Below, piece after piece: positions 50,401-56,474 of a stretch of 64,000 nucleotides of DNA. Origin of the DNA: Strongylocentrotus purpuratus (lineage: Eukaryota; Echinodermata; Echinoidea; Camarodonta; Strongylocentrotidae); the NCBI RefSeq assembly GCF_000002235.5, contig NW_022145605.1:31743774-31807773 (forward strand). Direction: 5' to 3'. The translations under genes were made by a program, and so were the position numbers. Position 1 is the stretch's first letter; the number at the start of each line of letters is the position of its first letter. The notes under the pieces are model-generated. The model had not been told where the DNA came from. It worked only from the letters and a program-made list of their open reading frames with translations, and did no database searches.

Positions 50401-52736
50401 TATATATTAAAGCCTATCTGTACTAGTTCGGCCAAGGGGGACTAGACCTCTCTGCAAGGTCACTGACAGGTGTTTATCTCATCAAATCAGCTCTCAATTA
50501 ACATAAGAAAAAGGGCATCATGGGGGATCAACAGGTACTGCTTAGGCATTGTTTGCTATGTAGAGGGCACAATTAGCTACAATGTATACGTAGTGCAGTG
50601 GGGCTTTAAGATATCATATTAACAATGAGATACAATCATCAGTTCATAAAAAGACATACCTTTTTGAGGCAGCTCTACACTCAGTGTTTGCACCTGGACT
50701 AAGAGATGGCTGAAAAACAATTTCATAAAGCAATAAATATCAATGAAAATAAATCAAGAAATCATATCACTGCACTTGTACAATGACCTTATTGATTTAT
50801 GTTTAATGGTTTGGGTTATTCTCAAGCTTAAATGTACACTGTAAACATGTTTTGTTACGTATACATGTACATCAGTATTTGTTACTTGCATAATTTATTT
50901 GTTCTATTTTATTTTGTAATACTGTATGGTTTTTATTTATACTGTATGTAATTTTAGTTTTTGGATATTTGAGTGGAAAATAAATCAAATCAAATCAAAT
51001 CAAATCATGTTAGTAACATATATACACAGATATATGACCAAAATCTTTATGGATGGCTTACAGCATGTCAGCAAAAACATTTTGCATTTAAGCACTATTC
51101 CCACCTGTGCTGCCCACCGCCTTAAAATGCAATATATTTTTTGTCACATGGAGTGAATTTCAATTGGTTAACCAAGATAAACCGAGTGAGTAGCAACCTG
51201 AATGGCTTGACAATCAGAAATGTCTACCGGTACTAAATATTTATGTAAATAATATACTTTATTTTTTCCAGGATTAGGCCCAAGCGACCATATTTCAACT
51301 CAACTTAGTTTGCAAGATTCTTGGTGTAATGGATAGAGTCACTTAGATCTTTGTGAGATGTACGATTTCAACCTTTTTAAAAAGTTTTTATATATAAGAG
51401 AAATACGATAAGAGTGTTTACATACCTTTGTTTGTCATCAGGGTGGAATATCTCAAGAAAGTCTCCAATCTTGATTGAGGGAAAGTCATTTGGATTGATG
51501 ATCACATGCTCCTCTGTGTATGAAACAGGTATAAAAAATAAATGACACTTGACCCCTTGATAAGTACTATCGTCCCTGGTAGTACCATGATACAGGTATA
51601 AGTATTCATTTAACTTCATACCGGGTACTTCACAGCAAGAGTACAATATTCCAAGGACTTGGTAACATTGTTCAGATGAGAGATAGTGGTGCTAAGGTAG
51701 TGTATCTCAATGTAACCCACTGTATTTTATTATCTGTAAACAGCTATTTTACATGGTGAATAAATAAAACAAACAAACAAACATATATTTGTAAATAAAT
51801 GTTGGCTTGCACCCAGTAAAAAAAAAGATGTGAATTGTGTCATTATCCTCAAAGCTTATTAAGTATCCCCTAAATAAGAGTAAGCAATTAGCATATTGAA
51901 TTACTGGAATAGTGTAGCTGCAAATACAAAGTCCTGAGGGAAAATTTAAATATATCTGCCCTGATAAGTGAATTTCAATTGGTAAATCAAGATAAAGAGA
52001 TAGGGCGGAAACCTCAATCAGAAATGTCAACCAGTATCACAACTTTCAAATTAACTGTATTTTCCAGAATTAAGTCCAAAATCATGTGCACGCATAAAAA
52101 ATAGCACGCTGAATGCTTTTTACAGAAGAGCTTCAGTTTATATACCCAGTTCTTCAAATATTACATACACAAACATTCTTGGTTAAAAAATGGCAAGAGT
52201 TTGTTTAAAGAGACTCAGTAATATTGCCTCAGATTCTGAAAAAAAATCCTGGATTTAGCTCATGCTGCAATCACAATTATAAAACTTTAGGTCAGTCAGG
52301 AATCTCATGACTTTTACAAGCCGATCGCTTGTCTGATTATCAAGATATTTATGATTGGAAATTGAAACTTCATTTTTAGTTTTCCAAACAGTGTTTATAA
52401 CACTACAGTCTATTGGGGAAAGTGAGCATGGTAAAACCGGTCACTCAAAGATTTTTACTTTTTTGAGGCACTTCATGATCATTTTGAAGCGCAATTTTGT
52501 TGAGGGCTTCAATATTGCACCATATCACAGACACCGATAACACGTAGGGCCATGCATCTCAGATTTAACATTGTTAAACGATGCCTTTAACAATAATAAT
52601 TTGATTATTCCAATGATATGGGAATAGAATTTTTCTTTTTCTCAATTCTGAGACTCACCTCTGAAGCTTTTCTGATGTATGTACAACTTCATCGTTTTTC
52701 TCTTAGCTTGGATGATCACCAGGCGGTTAAAGCGTA
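26155..52736 (-). CDS. DEPDC5: DEPDC5/Iml1-like gene 2 (GATOR1 subunit), 28 exons, about 1375 aa
   Basis: Twenty-eight minus-strand exons (listed separately) join in frame with GT-AG sites to 1376 codons. Role as for gene 1: GATOR1 subunit that docks on Rag GTPases and restrains mTORC1. Residues about 1-130: N-terminal domain ([35 protein letters not shown]). About 130-430: SABA domain ([56 protein letters not shown]). A Ser-rich linker contains [11 protein letters not shown]. About 620-890: SHEN domain ([39 protein letters not shown]-like VKFWRSRF). About 980-1060: DEP domain. About 1100-1375: C-terminal domain ([16 protein letters not shown]). Human DEPDC5 is longer (about 1600 aa), mostly in linkers. 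I take ATG 52690-52692 as start; exon 1 has an upstream acceptor, so a 5' leader exon must exist that I could not place. The extreme C-terminus is unlike gene 1 and other DEPDC5. Confidence 0.9.
27378..27574 (-). CDS. DEPDC5: Gene 2 exon 27 (CTD)
   Basis: Phase 2 to 1, acceptor TGTTCTCCCAAG, donor AAGG|GTAAGA. Encodes [20 protein letters not shown] and [17 protein letters not shown], matching RFGFVQD and QYIHVTGTVFLQLP. In gene 1 this is fused with the next exon. Confidence 0.9.
27653..27960. mobile_element. MITE-like element (GCAAGAAAGTTGC ends)
   Basis: Left end GGGTACACTAATGGGACATT then GCAAGAAAGTTGC; the right end carries the inverted complement CAACTTTCTTGCAATGTCGC, then ATAAGTGTAACCC. 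About 308 bases in the intron between exons 26 and 27. Confidence 0.65.
28061..28092 (+). repeat. Short telomere-like (CCCTAA)n run
   Basis: CTAACCCTAACCCTAACCCT then AACCTAAACC: three to four TTAGGG-type units read on the C-rich strand, within a gene 2 intron. Confidence 0.75.
28282..28472 (-). CDS. DEPDC5: Gene 2 exon 26 (CTD)
   Basis: Phase 0 to 2, acceptor ACCATGATAG, donor ACAG|GTAATC. Encodes [20 protein letters not shown] and [10 protein letters not shown], homologous to gene 1 exon D with identical phases but lacking its Gly-rich insert. Confidence 0.9.
28624..29243. mobile_element. Family B foldback, copy 2, split by a nested element
   Basis: Ends GATGTTTCACAAAGATCCTA and TAGGATCTTTGTGAAACAGC are inverted complements. 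At 28684-28990 a second foldback is inserted, with about 105-base arms (ATAGGCCATTTTCATAAGGT against its inverted complement ending ATGGCCTAT). The host element would be about 310 bases without it, like copy 1. Confidence 0.75.
29893..30062 (-). CDS. DEPDC5: Gene 2 exon 25 (CTD)
   Basis: Phase 1 to 0, acceptor TATCATTAG, donor CTG|GTGAGT. Encodes [20 protein letters not shown] and [16 protein letters not shown], homologous to gene 1 exon C with identical phases. The paralogues differ at most positions, so this is not an allelic copy. Confidence 0.9.
30813..30950 (-). CDS. DEPDC5: Gene 2 exon 24 (DEP to CTD linker)
   Basis: Phase 1 to 1, acceptor CTTTTCAG, donor CCAG|GTAGCA. Encodes [25 protein letters not shown] is the WFEVA motif of the family. 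Confidence 0.85.
31370..31580 (+). repeat. Family A element, copy 2
   Basis: Same sequence family as 3173-3370: GGCCAGGAAGGATTAGACCA, then CAGTGGGGCTTTAAAT at the end. Its right end lies about 30 bases from exon 23's donor. Confidence 0.72.
31611..31713 (-). CDS. DEPDC5: Gene 2 exon 23 (DEP domain)
   Basis: Phase 0 to 1, acceptor CTCACCCACAG, donor TCAG|GTAACA. Encodes [20 protein letters not shown] then [10 protein letters not shown], the same segment as gene 1 exon A. Confidence 0.9.
31735..32115. repeat. Degenerate short minisatellite (ATCATGCAATCA-like)
   Basis: Repeated mixtures of ATCATGCA, CAATCA and ATTCAACAT for about 380 bases between exons 22 and 23. Unit length is 11-16 bases and poorly fixed. 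Confidence 0.7.
32286..32421 (-). CDS. DEPDC5: Gene 2 exon 22 (DEP domain)
   Basis: Phase 2 to 0, acceptor TTCATCAG, donor CAG|GTAACA. Encodes [19 protein letters not shown] and HEQAVKVLQ, a typical DEP-domain helix pair (compare YCFISAEVVHWLVNHVEG). Confidence 0.9.
32903..33171 (-). CDS. DEPDC5: Gene 2 exon 21 (linker to DEP domain)
   Basis: Phase 0 to 2, acceptor AAATTTAG, donor AAG|GTAAGG. A Ser/Thr/Pro-rich linker ending [12 protein letters not shown], the helix before the DEP domain (compare TEILEAMKHPSTG). GC-rich compared with neighbours, so long shadow frames appear on the plus strand. Confidence 0.86.
33330..33700 (+). repeat. Two-unit dispersed repeat with a GC-rich end
   Basis: Two similar blocks (TGACCCTAAAATCTAAT near 33388 and TGACCCCCAAATCTAAT near 33537; AATCCATCAATCGGCTCTT and AATCCATCAGTCGGTTCTT), then ATCACGCGATCACGCGGACA. 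Same architecture as 24160-24535. Confidence 0.6.
33847..34068 (-). CDS. DEPDC5: Gene 2 exon 20 (end of SHEN)
   Basis: Phase 0 to 0, acceptor CTTGAACAG, donor AAG|GTAGAA. Encodes [17 protein letters not shown], then [18 protein letters not shown], matching LKFWRTRFLLLP and GFVRFVEGLNRIRRRH. Confidence 0.93.
34344..34493. mobile_element. Short MITE with TACCATTGATGG motifs
   Basis: Ends GCCCTGGGCACCGAGGCATA and TTTTATGCAACGGGACCCTG are imperfect inverted complements; inside, TACCATTGATGGTAACTACC pairs with a later TACCATCAATGGTA. Confidence 0.6.
34875..35058 (-). CDS. DEPDC5: Gene 2 exon 19 (SHEN)
   Basis: Phase 2 to 0, acceptor CAACTTTCAG, donor GAG|GTATGG. Encodes [36 protein letters not shown] and EGFELQE, matching YTYSLCP and KWNYLDQYICSAG. 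Confidence 0.92.
35817..35908 (-). CDS. DEPDC5: Gene 2 exon 18 (SHEN)
   Basis: Phase 0 to 2, acceptor GTCTTTGCAG, donor CCAG|GTATGT. Encodes [20 protein letters not shown] then EVVLYTA; FHKLTL corresponds to FHKVTL. Confidence 0.86.
36955..37047 (-). CDS. DEPDC5: Gene 2 exon 17 (SHEN)
   Basis: Phase 0 to 0, acceptor ATTTCTTTCAG, weak donor AAG|GTACAC. Encodes [20 protein letters not shown], fitting GYQIIVQPK after RLIQ. Confidence 0.82.
37074..37421 (-). repeat. Dispersed element, family I, copy 1
   Basis: Reverse complement of 52205-52590: it shares GTTTAACAATGTTAAATCTG, AAATGATCAAGAAGTGCCTC and CTAAATCCAGGATTTTGTTT. It sits about 27 bases upstream of exon 17's acceptor. Confidence 0.7.
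37855..38051 (-). CDS. DEPDC5: Gene 2 exon 16 (SHEN domain)
   Basis: Phase 1 to 0, acceptor CTTGAACAG, donor CAG|GTTTGT. Encodes [20 protein letters not shown] and [14 protein letters not shown], matching [20 protein letters not shown] and FEEFICQRLMQG. The SHEN loop of human DEPDC5 that meets the Rag GTPase lies around here; the aromatic pair is FY rather than YF. Confidence 0.93.
38127..38402. mobile_element. Family B-like foldback, copy 3
   Basis: Ends GAGGGATGTTTCATAAAGAC and GGTCTTTGTGAAACACTCCC are inverted complements, with AACTATGG..CATAGTTAAG further in. About 276 bases in the intron before exon 16. Confidence 0.75.
38696..38803 (-). CDS. DEPDC5: Gene 2 exon 15 (start of SHEN domain)
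   Basis: Phase 1 to 1, acceptor TTTTTTTAG, donor TCGG|GTAAGC. Encodes [19 protein letters not shown], then [13 protein letters not shown], leading into GMDWKS of the next exon. The TGEQ-WTP text is my recollection of invertebrate Iml1; the exon is placed mainly by phase and splice sites. Confidence 0.78.
38929..39015 (-). pseudogene. Decayed duplicate of the 3' part of gene 2 exon 14
   Basis: Offset about 309 bases from the source exon at about 80 percent identity by eye. It still reads [16 protein letters not shown] against [17 protein letters not shown]. The donor GT has become GC (CCAA|GCTAAA), so it is probably not spliced. Confidence 0.75.
39239..39394 (-). CDS. DEPDC5: Gene 2 exon 14 (linker)
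   Basis: Phase 1 to 1, acceptor CATTTGTCAG, donor CCAA|GTGAGT. Encodes [20 protein letters not shown], matching GPSGEAIQIHHQ, then a Ser-rich tail. A MITE starts 17 bases upstream of the acceptor, and part of the exon is duplicated at 38929-39015. Confidence 0.88.
39410..39784. mobile_element. MITE, family G, copy 1, abutting exon 14 acceptor
   Basis: Terminal inverted repeats TTAAAGGTAAAGACCAGTT and AACTGGTCTTTACCTTTAA. One end lies about 16 bases from the exon 14 boundary, so the element supplies the polypyrimidine and probably the branch region of this intron. Related copy at 46257-46662. Confidence 0.8.
39877..40373. mobile_element. Non-autonomous TIR element, family F, copy 1
   Basis: About 497 bases with ends TAAAGGTAATGCAAAGTTTT and AAAACTTTGTATTACCTTTA. 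Internal CCCCTGTGGATGTACTATAA is shared with the second copy at 53117-53644. No open frame of note. Confidence 0.8.
40962..41277 (-). CDS. DEPDC5: Gene 2 exon 13 (linker)
   Basis: Phase 0 to 1, acceptor TTCTAAACAG, donor CATG|GTAAAT. Ser/Gly-rich and acidic ([16 protein letters not shown]), then [20 protein letters not shown] and THAFPHG, matching INPFAPS..LTSNRRRWMHTFP. Likely disordered and phosphorylatable; poorly conserved apart from the RRRW motif. Confidence 0.9.
41622..41777 (-). CDS. DEPDC5: Gene 2 exon 12
   Basis: Phase 0 to 0, acceptor CTGTTTCAG, donor ATA|GTAAGT. Encodes [20 protein letters not shown] and [12 protein letters not shown], the DYNIPHWINHSF region of DEPDC5. Confidence 0.92.
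42456..42517 (-). CDS. DEPDC5: Gene 2 exon 11
   Basis: Phase 1 to 0, acceptor TTTCATTCAG, donor AAG|GTAAGA. Encodes [20 protein letters not shown], matching GIGVDLVCMGEQPLHAVPL. Confidence 0.92.
43418..43552 (-). CDS. DEPDC5: Gene 2 exon 10 (SABA)
   Basis: Phase 1 to 1, acceptor CCCTTGTAG, donor TACG|GTATGT. Encodes [39 protein letters not shown] and MIDY; one of the most conserved parts of the family. Confidence 0.94.
43612..43975. mobile_element. MITE-like element with CCCTTTCACACA ends and a central perfect hairpin
   Basis: CCCCTTTTCACACAGGGG at one end faces GGTGTGAAAGGGCTG and TGTGAAAAGGCTG at the other; CTCAGCTCTAGATACAA occurs near both ends. The 39-bp hairpin at 43706-43792 lies inside. 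Confidence 0.6.
43706..43792. repeat. Perfect 39-bp inverted repeat with 9-base loop
   Basis: Left arm 43706-43744 begins CTGCTCTTTAAACGCTCAGT; right arm 43754-43792 is its exact reverse complement; the loop is TCACTGCTC. No mismatch seen. Confidence 0.92.
44531..44608 (-). CDS. DEPDC5: Gene 2 exon 9 (SABA)
   Basis: Phase 1 to 1, acceptor CTTGTTTCAG, donor AACG|GTAAGA. Encodes [20 protein letters not shown], the QGNYLEAINLSFN motif of DEPDC5. Confidence 0.9.
44692..44962 (-). repeat. tRNA-derived SINE, family Q, copy 2
   Basis: Reverse-oriented: the head at the high end (GTGGTTCGATCCC as reverse complement), then GGTAAATGGGTACCTGGCAG and GAATTAATTCCTTGAAATGC as reverse complements, and an ATT-rich tail at the low end. 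Confidence 0.75.
45389..45495 (-). CDS. DEPDC5: Gene 2 exon 8 (SABA)
   Basis: Phase 2 to 1, acceptor ATTCCATAG, donor AAGG|GTAAAA. Encodes [20 protein letters not shown] and [15 protein letters not shown]. Confidence 0.87.
46257..46662. mobile_element. MITE, family G, copy 2, abutting exon 7 donor
   Basis: Ends TTAAAGGTATAGACCAGTTT and GAACTGGTCTTTACCTCTAA. The outer end is about 8 bases from exon 7, so the exon 7 donor GTAATATTTTT runs straight into the element. Confidence 0.78.
46671..46743 (-). CDS. DEPDC5: Gene 2 exon 7 (SABA)
   Basis: Phase 1 to 2, acceptor GTTTTCTCAG, donor ACAG|GTAATA. Encodes [20 protein letters not shown] then EDYY, fitting the GRFYEDFYKVV segment. A MITE begins about 8 bases past the donor. 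Confidence 0.88.
47243..47397 (+). repeat. SINE-like short element, family R, copy 2
   Basis: ACCTGGCTGGAATGCTCCCC at the head and GCGCTATATAAAAGCGGAAT then TTATTATTATC at the tail. It ends about 8 bases before exon 6's low boundary. Confidence 0.65.
47405..47536 (-). CDS. DEPDC5: Gene 2 exon 6 (SABA)
   Basis: Phase 1 to 1, acceptor TTGATATCAG, donor GTAG|GTAAGC. Encodes [20 protein letters not shown] and [19 protein letters not shown]. Confidence 0.93.
47607..47734. repeat. 128-bp palindrome, ~46-base arms
   Basis: TATACAGTAGGCTTGCGGTT then GCACCATGTGAGAGAGGGGG on the left; their near-perfect inverted complement on the right, with an expanded C run. Loop ATTGGGGAGTCCTGAAAAGA and on. Confidence 0.85.
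47775..47976 (+). repeat. Dispersed element, family I, copy 2 (truncated)
   Basis: Matches the right-hand part of 52205-52590 (TTTTTGAGGCACTTCATGAT, GTTAAACGATGCCTTTAAC) but lacks the left 180 or so bases. Confidence 0.7.
48057..48255 (-). CDS. DEPDC5: Gene 2 exon 5 (start of SABA domain)
   Basis: Phase 0 to 1, acceptor TTCTCCTCAG, donor TGTG|GTAAGA. Encodes [39 protein letters not shown] and [14 protein letters not shown], very close to vertebrate DEPDC5. Confidence 0.93.
48590..48885 (-). repeat. (ATC/TCA)n trinucleotide repeat in gene 2 intron
   Basis: About 300 bases of CATCAT with CATTATC interruptions. The Met-rich minus-strand open frame is an artefact. Confidence 0.9.
49025..49720 (-). 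pseudogene. Three decayed tandem copies of gene 2 exon 4 (3' half) plus the source exon
   Basis: CATCCTAT landmarks at 49056, 49240, 49422 and 49598 give periods of 184, 182 and 176. Each upstream-to-downstream copy encodes a version of [15 protein letters not shown] and MWRLKNSL. The copy nearest the real exon has a stop in place of Glu (LDLV then TAG). The second reads [15 protein letters not shown]. The farthest reads [16 protein letters not shown] and has an altered MWRLETRE end. The 5' half of the exon is not duplicated, so these are pseudo-exons in intron 4 rather than clean alternatives. Confidence 0.85.
49625..49800 (-). CDS. DEPDC5: Gene 2 exon 4 (N-terminal domain); its 3' half is duplicated downstream
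   Basis: Phase 1 to 0, acceptor CACCGTAG, donor CTG|GTGAGT. Encodes [19 protein letters not shown], then [19 protein letters not shown] and MWRLKNSL. The part from about VALDL to the donor is the source of the repeats at 49025-49600. Confidence 0.9.
49894..50086 (+). repeat. Family A element, copy 3
   Basis: CTTAAAGTCTGTGCTAGTTC to GTGGGGCTTTAAAT; same orientation as the other copies. It lies in the intron between exons 3 and 4. Confidence 0.75.
50407..50609 (+). repeat. Family A element, copy 4
   Basis: TTAAAGCCTATCTGTACTAG to CAGTGGGGCTTTAA. It lies about 320 bases from copy 3, same orientation, just past the donor of exon 3. Confidence 0.75.
50660..50709 (-). CDS. DEPDC5: Gene 2 exon 3 (50-base exon)
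   Basis: Phase 2 to 1, acceptor TTTTTCAG, donor AAAG|GTATGT. Encodes [17 protein letters not shown], fitting the LLLQVKSL segment. Too short for open-reading-frame tools; found by the splice-phase chain. Confidence 0.82.
51426..51513 (-). CDS. DEPDC5: Gene 2 exon 2 (N-terminal domain)
   Basis: Phase 1 to 2, donor AAAG|GTATGT. Encodes [20 protein letters not shown] and EIFHPDDKQ, matching the VNPKVFPHIKLGD region of DEPDC5. Confidence 0.88.
52205..52590 (+). repeat. Dispersed element, family I, copy 3 (longest)
   Basis: From TTAAAGAGACTCAGTAATAT to GTTAAACGATGCCTTTAA; TTTAA-type ends. Contains AATCCTGGATTTAGCTCATG and TTTTTGAGGCACTTCATGAT. It lies in intron 1 of gene 2. Confidence 0.7.
52659..52736 (-). 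CDS. DEPDC5: Gene 2 exon 1 (start exon)
   Basis: Acceptor TTTGTTTCCAG, donor AGAG|GTGAGT, ends phase 1. [10 protein letters not shown] begins at 52692 and aligns with the YKLVIHKKGF start of vertebrate DEPDC5. The frame stays open upstream to the acceptor ([14 protein letters not shown]), so translation could begin in an earlier exon. Confidence 0.75.
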
Positions 52737-52863
52737 CTGGAAACAAAATAGCACAAAGGTGAGAGTAATATCATATCAAGCGCTGCAATTATATGTGCTA
52801 TAAATTCATTTTATAGGACCTTTTCAGGGATAATAACAAGGCCAAGTTTATTTAAAAGCACTT

Positions 52864-53678
52864 CAGGGGAGTGTTTCATAAAGACTAAGATCAACTTTAA
52901 GTTGGACTTAACTATGGCAGGCCGTTCATGCCACTGTTTGCTCTCACTATTATGATCTTTAGATAATATTGTTTCCTTCAATAATGATTTATCATAAAAT
53001 AACACTTCTGTAGATTTGTGACCATGATTTGTATGTCCCTTAAGAGCTCAATGCCAGTATTAAAGGTGAGAGCAAACAGTGGCGTGAATGGCCTTCCATA
53101 GATAAGTCTGACTTATTAAAAGGTAATTAATACAAAGTTTTGGGAAATTTTGAAAATTTGGTGGATAGTGATTCTTTACAATTTTGATTTATTTAGTTTC
53201 CCCTGTGGATGTATTATAAGCGCTAGAAAATTAACCCCTACAACACTTGAAAAAAAATTGAACAAAAAATTTACTGGTGCTCCCGGTAAATTTTGATGAA
53301 TTTCAAATGGTAGCTGCGACCATGAAAAATCCCAGAATATTTAGATGTGATATATAATTTCCAAACGGGAATAGCTTATCGGTCGATTTCAGTCAAGAAA
53401 CATCGTTTCATAGCTTAATTAATACCTTGACCTTGAGAGGGAGCTGTACAACATAAGAGTTTATTATTTACAATTTCATAACTTTAGACTCGATTTCAAC
53501 CGCGACAACGATCACTTAATATTATAGGATCGCATGCTTCCAAGACCGCGACAACGATCACTCAACAATATAAGATCGCATGCTTCCAATACGTTCATTT
53601 GAACCAAATTCATGACCCCATACCAAAACTTTGCATTACTTTTAAAGTCGAGCTCAGTCTTTGTGAAACACTCCCCTG
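52864..53678. mobile_element. Family B-like foldback, copy 4, interrupted by a family F element
   Basis: Outer ends CAGGGGAGTGTTTCATAAAG and CTTTGTGAAACACTCCCCTG. At about 53117-53644 the family F element (AGGTAATTAATACAAAGTTT to AAAACTTTGCATTACTTTTA) is inserted. Inside that copy a segment with CCGCGACAACGATCACT is tandemly duplicated near 53497 and 53546. Confidence 0.78.
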
Positions 53679-53699
53679 TACTATACACTGTATTTATTC

Positions 53700-54369
53700 T
53701 TAAAATGTGATGAAAGTCAGCAGGAAGTTTTATGGCAGAATGAGTAATGACGTATTTCACTTGAAAAAGAAAGCTTTTAAGAAAGTGATTTAAAAACACA
53801 TGCCATGACTCATACTTTTTCATCAAGTAGTCTGGTTGCAAACCACATATGCCACATTCTCATGCATGTTGAAATACTCATTGTGCAGAGTGAGGTACAG
53901 GGGAGAACACAGATAGTACAAATAAAAGTGAGCTGTGAATAGAATGCTCATTTAAAAAGGAAGTCACATGATGAGTCACATGATTGAATCATGCTCATCA
54001 TGTGACATGTGTCATCCCCAATGTAACAGTAGCATAGGGCTGTCAACTTCGTTATGATTATCAATATCAGGAATAATGAAAATATTTCAGGTAGTTGGTA
54101 ATTTATAGGAGAAAAATCCAAAGGAAGTGAACCATAAGGCTCTTTTTCTAGCTGTAGTATCGGGGGAAGGGTCACTGTATCTTGACACTTTACACAAATA
54201 GAGCTGTCTCTATTGCTGTAGGGTTTAAGGAAATATCCATGGAACATATTACAATGTAGATTGCAAACATGTTCATATCACTCAATCATGTTAGAAGACT
54301 TCAACATTCTGAGTTTGCATTAATTAATTTTGAATTGTTTAAACTTTTAAAGTTTGATGCTTATAGGCC
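53700..54369. other. Intergenic DNA 5' of gene 2
   Basis: No exon recognised. A short inverted repeat GTCACATGATGAGTCACATG / CATGCTCATCATGTGACATG lies at about 53964-54010. The promoter and leader exon of gene 2 must lie between 52740 and the right edge, but I could not place them. Confidence 0.35.
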
Positions 54370-55129
54370 TAGGGTAGCACGCCCAGTATTCGGTCAAACA
54401 GCCGTTTCAACAGCTGTACAAATTTAAAATATAATTTATGAGCCATGAAACTTGCACAAATTAGGCAGCTGAACAACTTTTCTTAACTCTCAAAATTAAA
54501 TCAGGTATAGGGCCCCGGAAAGACCTCCAACTTAACTCGAAATTGGTCAGTGTTGCACAACTTTCTGCACTTTCGTGTTCTGTTAGCACATGCGCTAACA
54601 TGCATAGCCATATGTAGAAGTCTATTGCGAAACAACTATGGGTGCTGTTGCAATGAATTTAGTATGTGTGTGAAGAGGAGCTCTTCCGTGTTCGCTCCAT
54701 CACAGCGAATTTGCAAATGACGCACTTGCCGATGTGCAAGAGGTATTTATACGATACATGTACCCTTGCCATGCGGTAGCGCTCTCCCAGTATTCAGTCA
54801 ACGCATTGACATTCAGTGCTTTGTCGCGCAATTGTGTGAAAATAGTGCGCAAATACGCTTCGCTCCTTGTCAACAGAGATACCATGCACAAACCGTGTGA
54901 CCGAATTCTATTCGGCGCGACCGCGACCAAATTCTGGGCAGAAAATTGCTCCTTCTTCTTTCGGAAATAAATCGCTTATCATCATTCTATGTATTTTAAG
55001 TGACTTTAAAATCCTGTTAGAGGACTAATTTTCTTTTCTTTTGATGGGTAGATTGCCAAATAAAGGAGGTAAGAATTCAAAATATTTGTGATTTCCCTTA
55101 CGTGACCGAATACCGGGCGCGCTACCCTA
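54370..55129. mobile_element. 760-bp TIR element
   Basis: Left end TAGGGTAGCACGCCCAGTAT then TCGGTCA; the right end carries the inverted complement TGACCGAATACCGGGCGCGC then TACCCTA. The plus-strand 78-codon open frame inside shows no recognisable domain. Non-autonomous. Confidence 0.78.
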
Positions 55130-56474
55130 CTAATGATACTATTGATAGTGATAGTGATCAGGTGATAGTCTCAAATTTTTTCTGATCTGCAAATGAAATG
55201 AAATCTTGAATGATATTAACTTGACACTAGACTATGTCTATGTCAACAATATTTACCACCATCATCATTTCCACCACCACCAGCACCACCATCATCATCA
55301 ATTACTTCTTCGTTCATTGGCTCAATGCACAAAAGACATCGCCATAATTAATGCTTCTTCCATCTTGAATCATATACATACACACGGAACAGTAGCTGGG
55401 ACTACATATTTGATATTGAGGCCAATTCGAAAGTAGGTCAGTCAATTTTTGCCATGTTTGCACAACCCTATCAAGATAAAAACTTCTCTGTTATCTATAT
55501 GGAACTTTTAGAGACTTACCAAGGTTTGTCTGATCATATTGTTCACTTTATTCAACCCTTTCCTTCTAGTTCCTTTCCTTCTAGGTACTGACTGGCTTCG
55601 ATGTGTCTCACTTCATAACATTTACTAGTCTGTTACATATATATATATATATACAAAGACACGTTTCCAGCTTAAATTATGGGCACAAATATTTTTATCA
55701 TTTTTTTTTCCAGATGAAATAATTAATTCAAATAATGACTCAGTCAAGAACTGAAAAATATCTATATGTAGGTAAATTATTCTTTTATAATACGCTGATG
55801 GAATGACAAGGTTATTATTAAGACTGAATATAAAGACTAGTCGATGTGTACATGTTGCGTCTAATAACACATGCACGTTTCATCACAGTTTGATTTCAGA
55901 ACGATATGCATCAGATATATTTTAAAGGGGCATGGGAGGGGCACTTTAATTTTCAAAGACTAAAATATGCCTAATTAAACTGTTTCATTGTTACACTAGA
56001 TATTGACGCCTTGGGTCTTTACACATATAGCCATGTTTTGATATCGAGTTCCTCCTGAGAATAATAGGTCATTTCACCTATTGTAAAGGATGATTCATTT
56101 TCTGAAGTCATTGAAATAGTAGCATTATATACAGTGATTTATTAAATGTGAACGAGAGGGGCGAAGGTGACGGAAGTAACTACCCCCTCACAGGTGTTTA
56201 AAGTTTGTTGTACTAGAAAATTACATTCCTCAGCAAAACTGTAGTATAAAAACAAGCAATATACCTTTTTTCAAACTTAAATTTTACTTTGCCGGTAATT
56301 AGTGTGCATTCCGAATGGTTGTAAATATTTAGTAGATACATTTTAGTAAGTAGGGAGCTTGGCCATGGATGGGATTTCAGAATGTGAGTGAAACATTAAA
56401 GTGATGACCTTGACATAATGTTTTTAGAAAGATGTACACCTTTCCCCTTAGGCGAAAATATATGTAAAACTATA
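55130..56474. other. AT-rich intergenic DNA
   Basis: No gene seen. Short CAC/CAT-rich run at 55255-55305 and a (TA)n run at about 55637-55654. Confidence 0.4.

Noticed and set aside
54734..54970. Plus-strand 78-codon frame inside the 760-bp TIR element
   Set aside because: No recognisable transposase or other domain, and too short to be an autonomous element gene.
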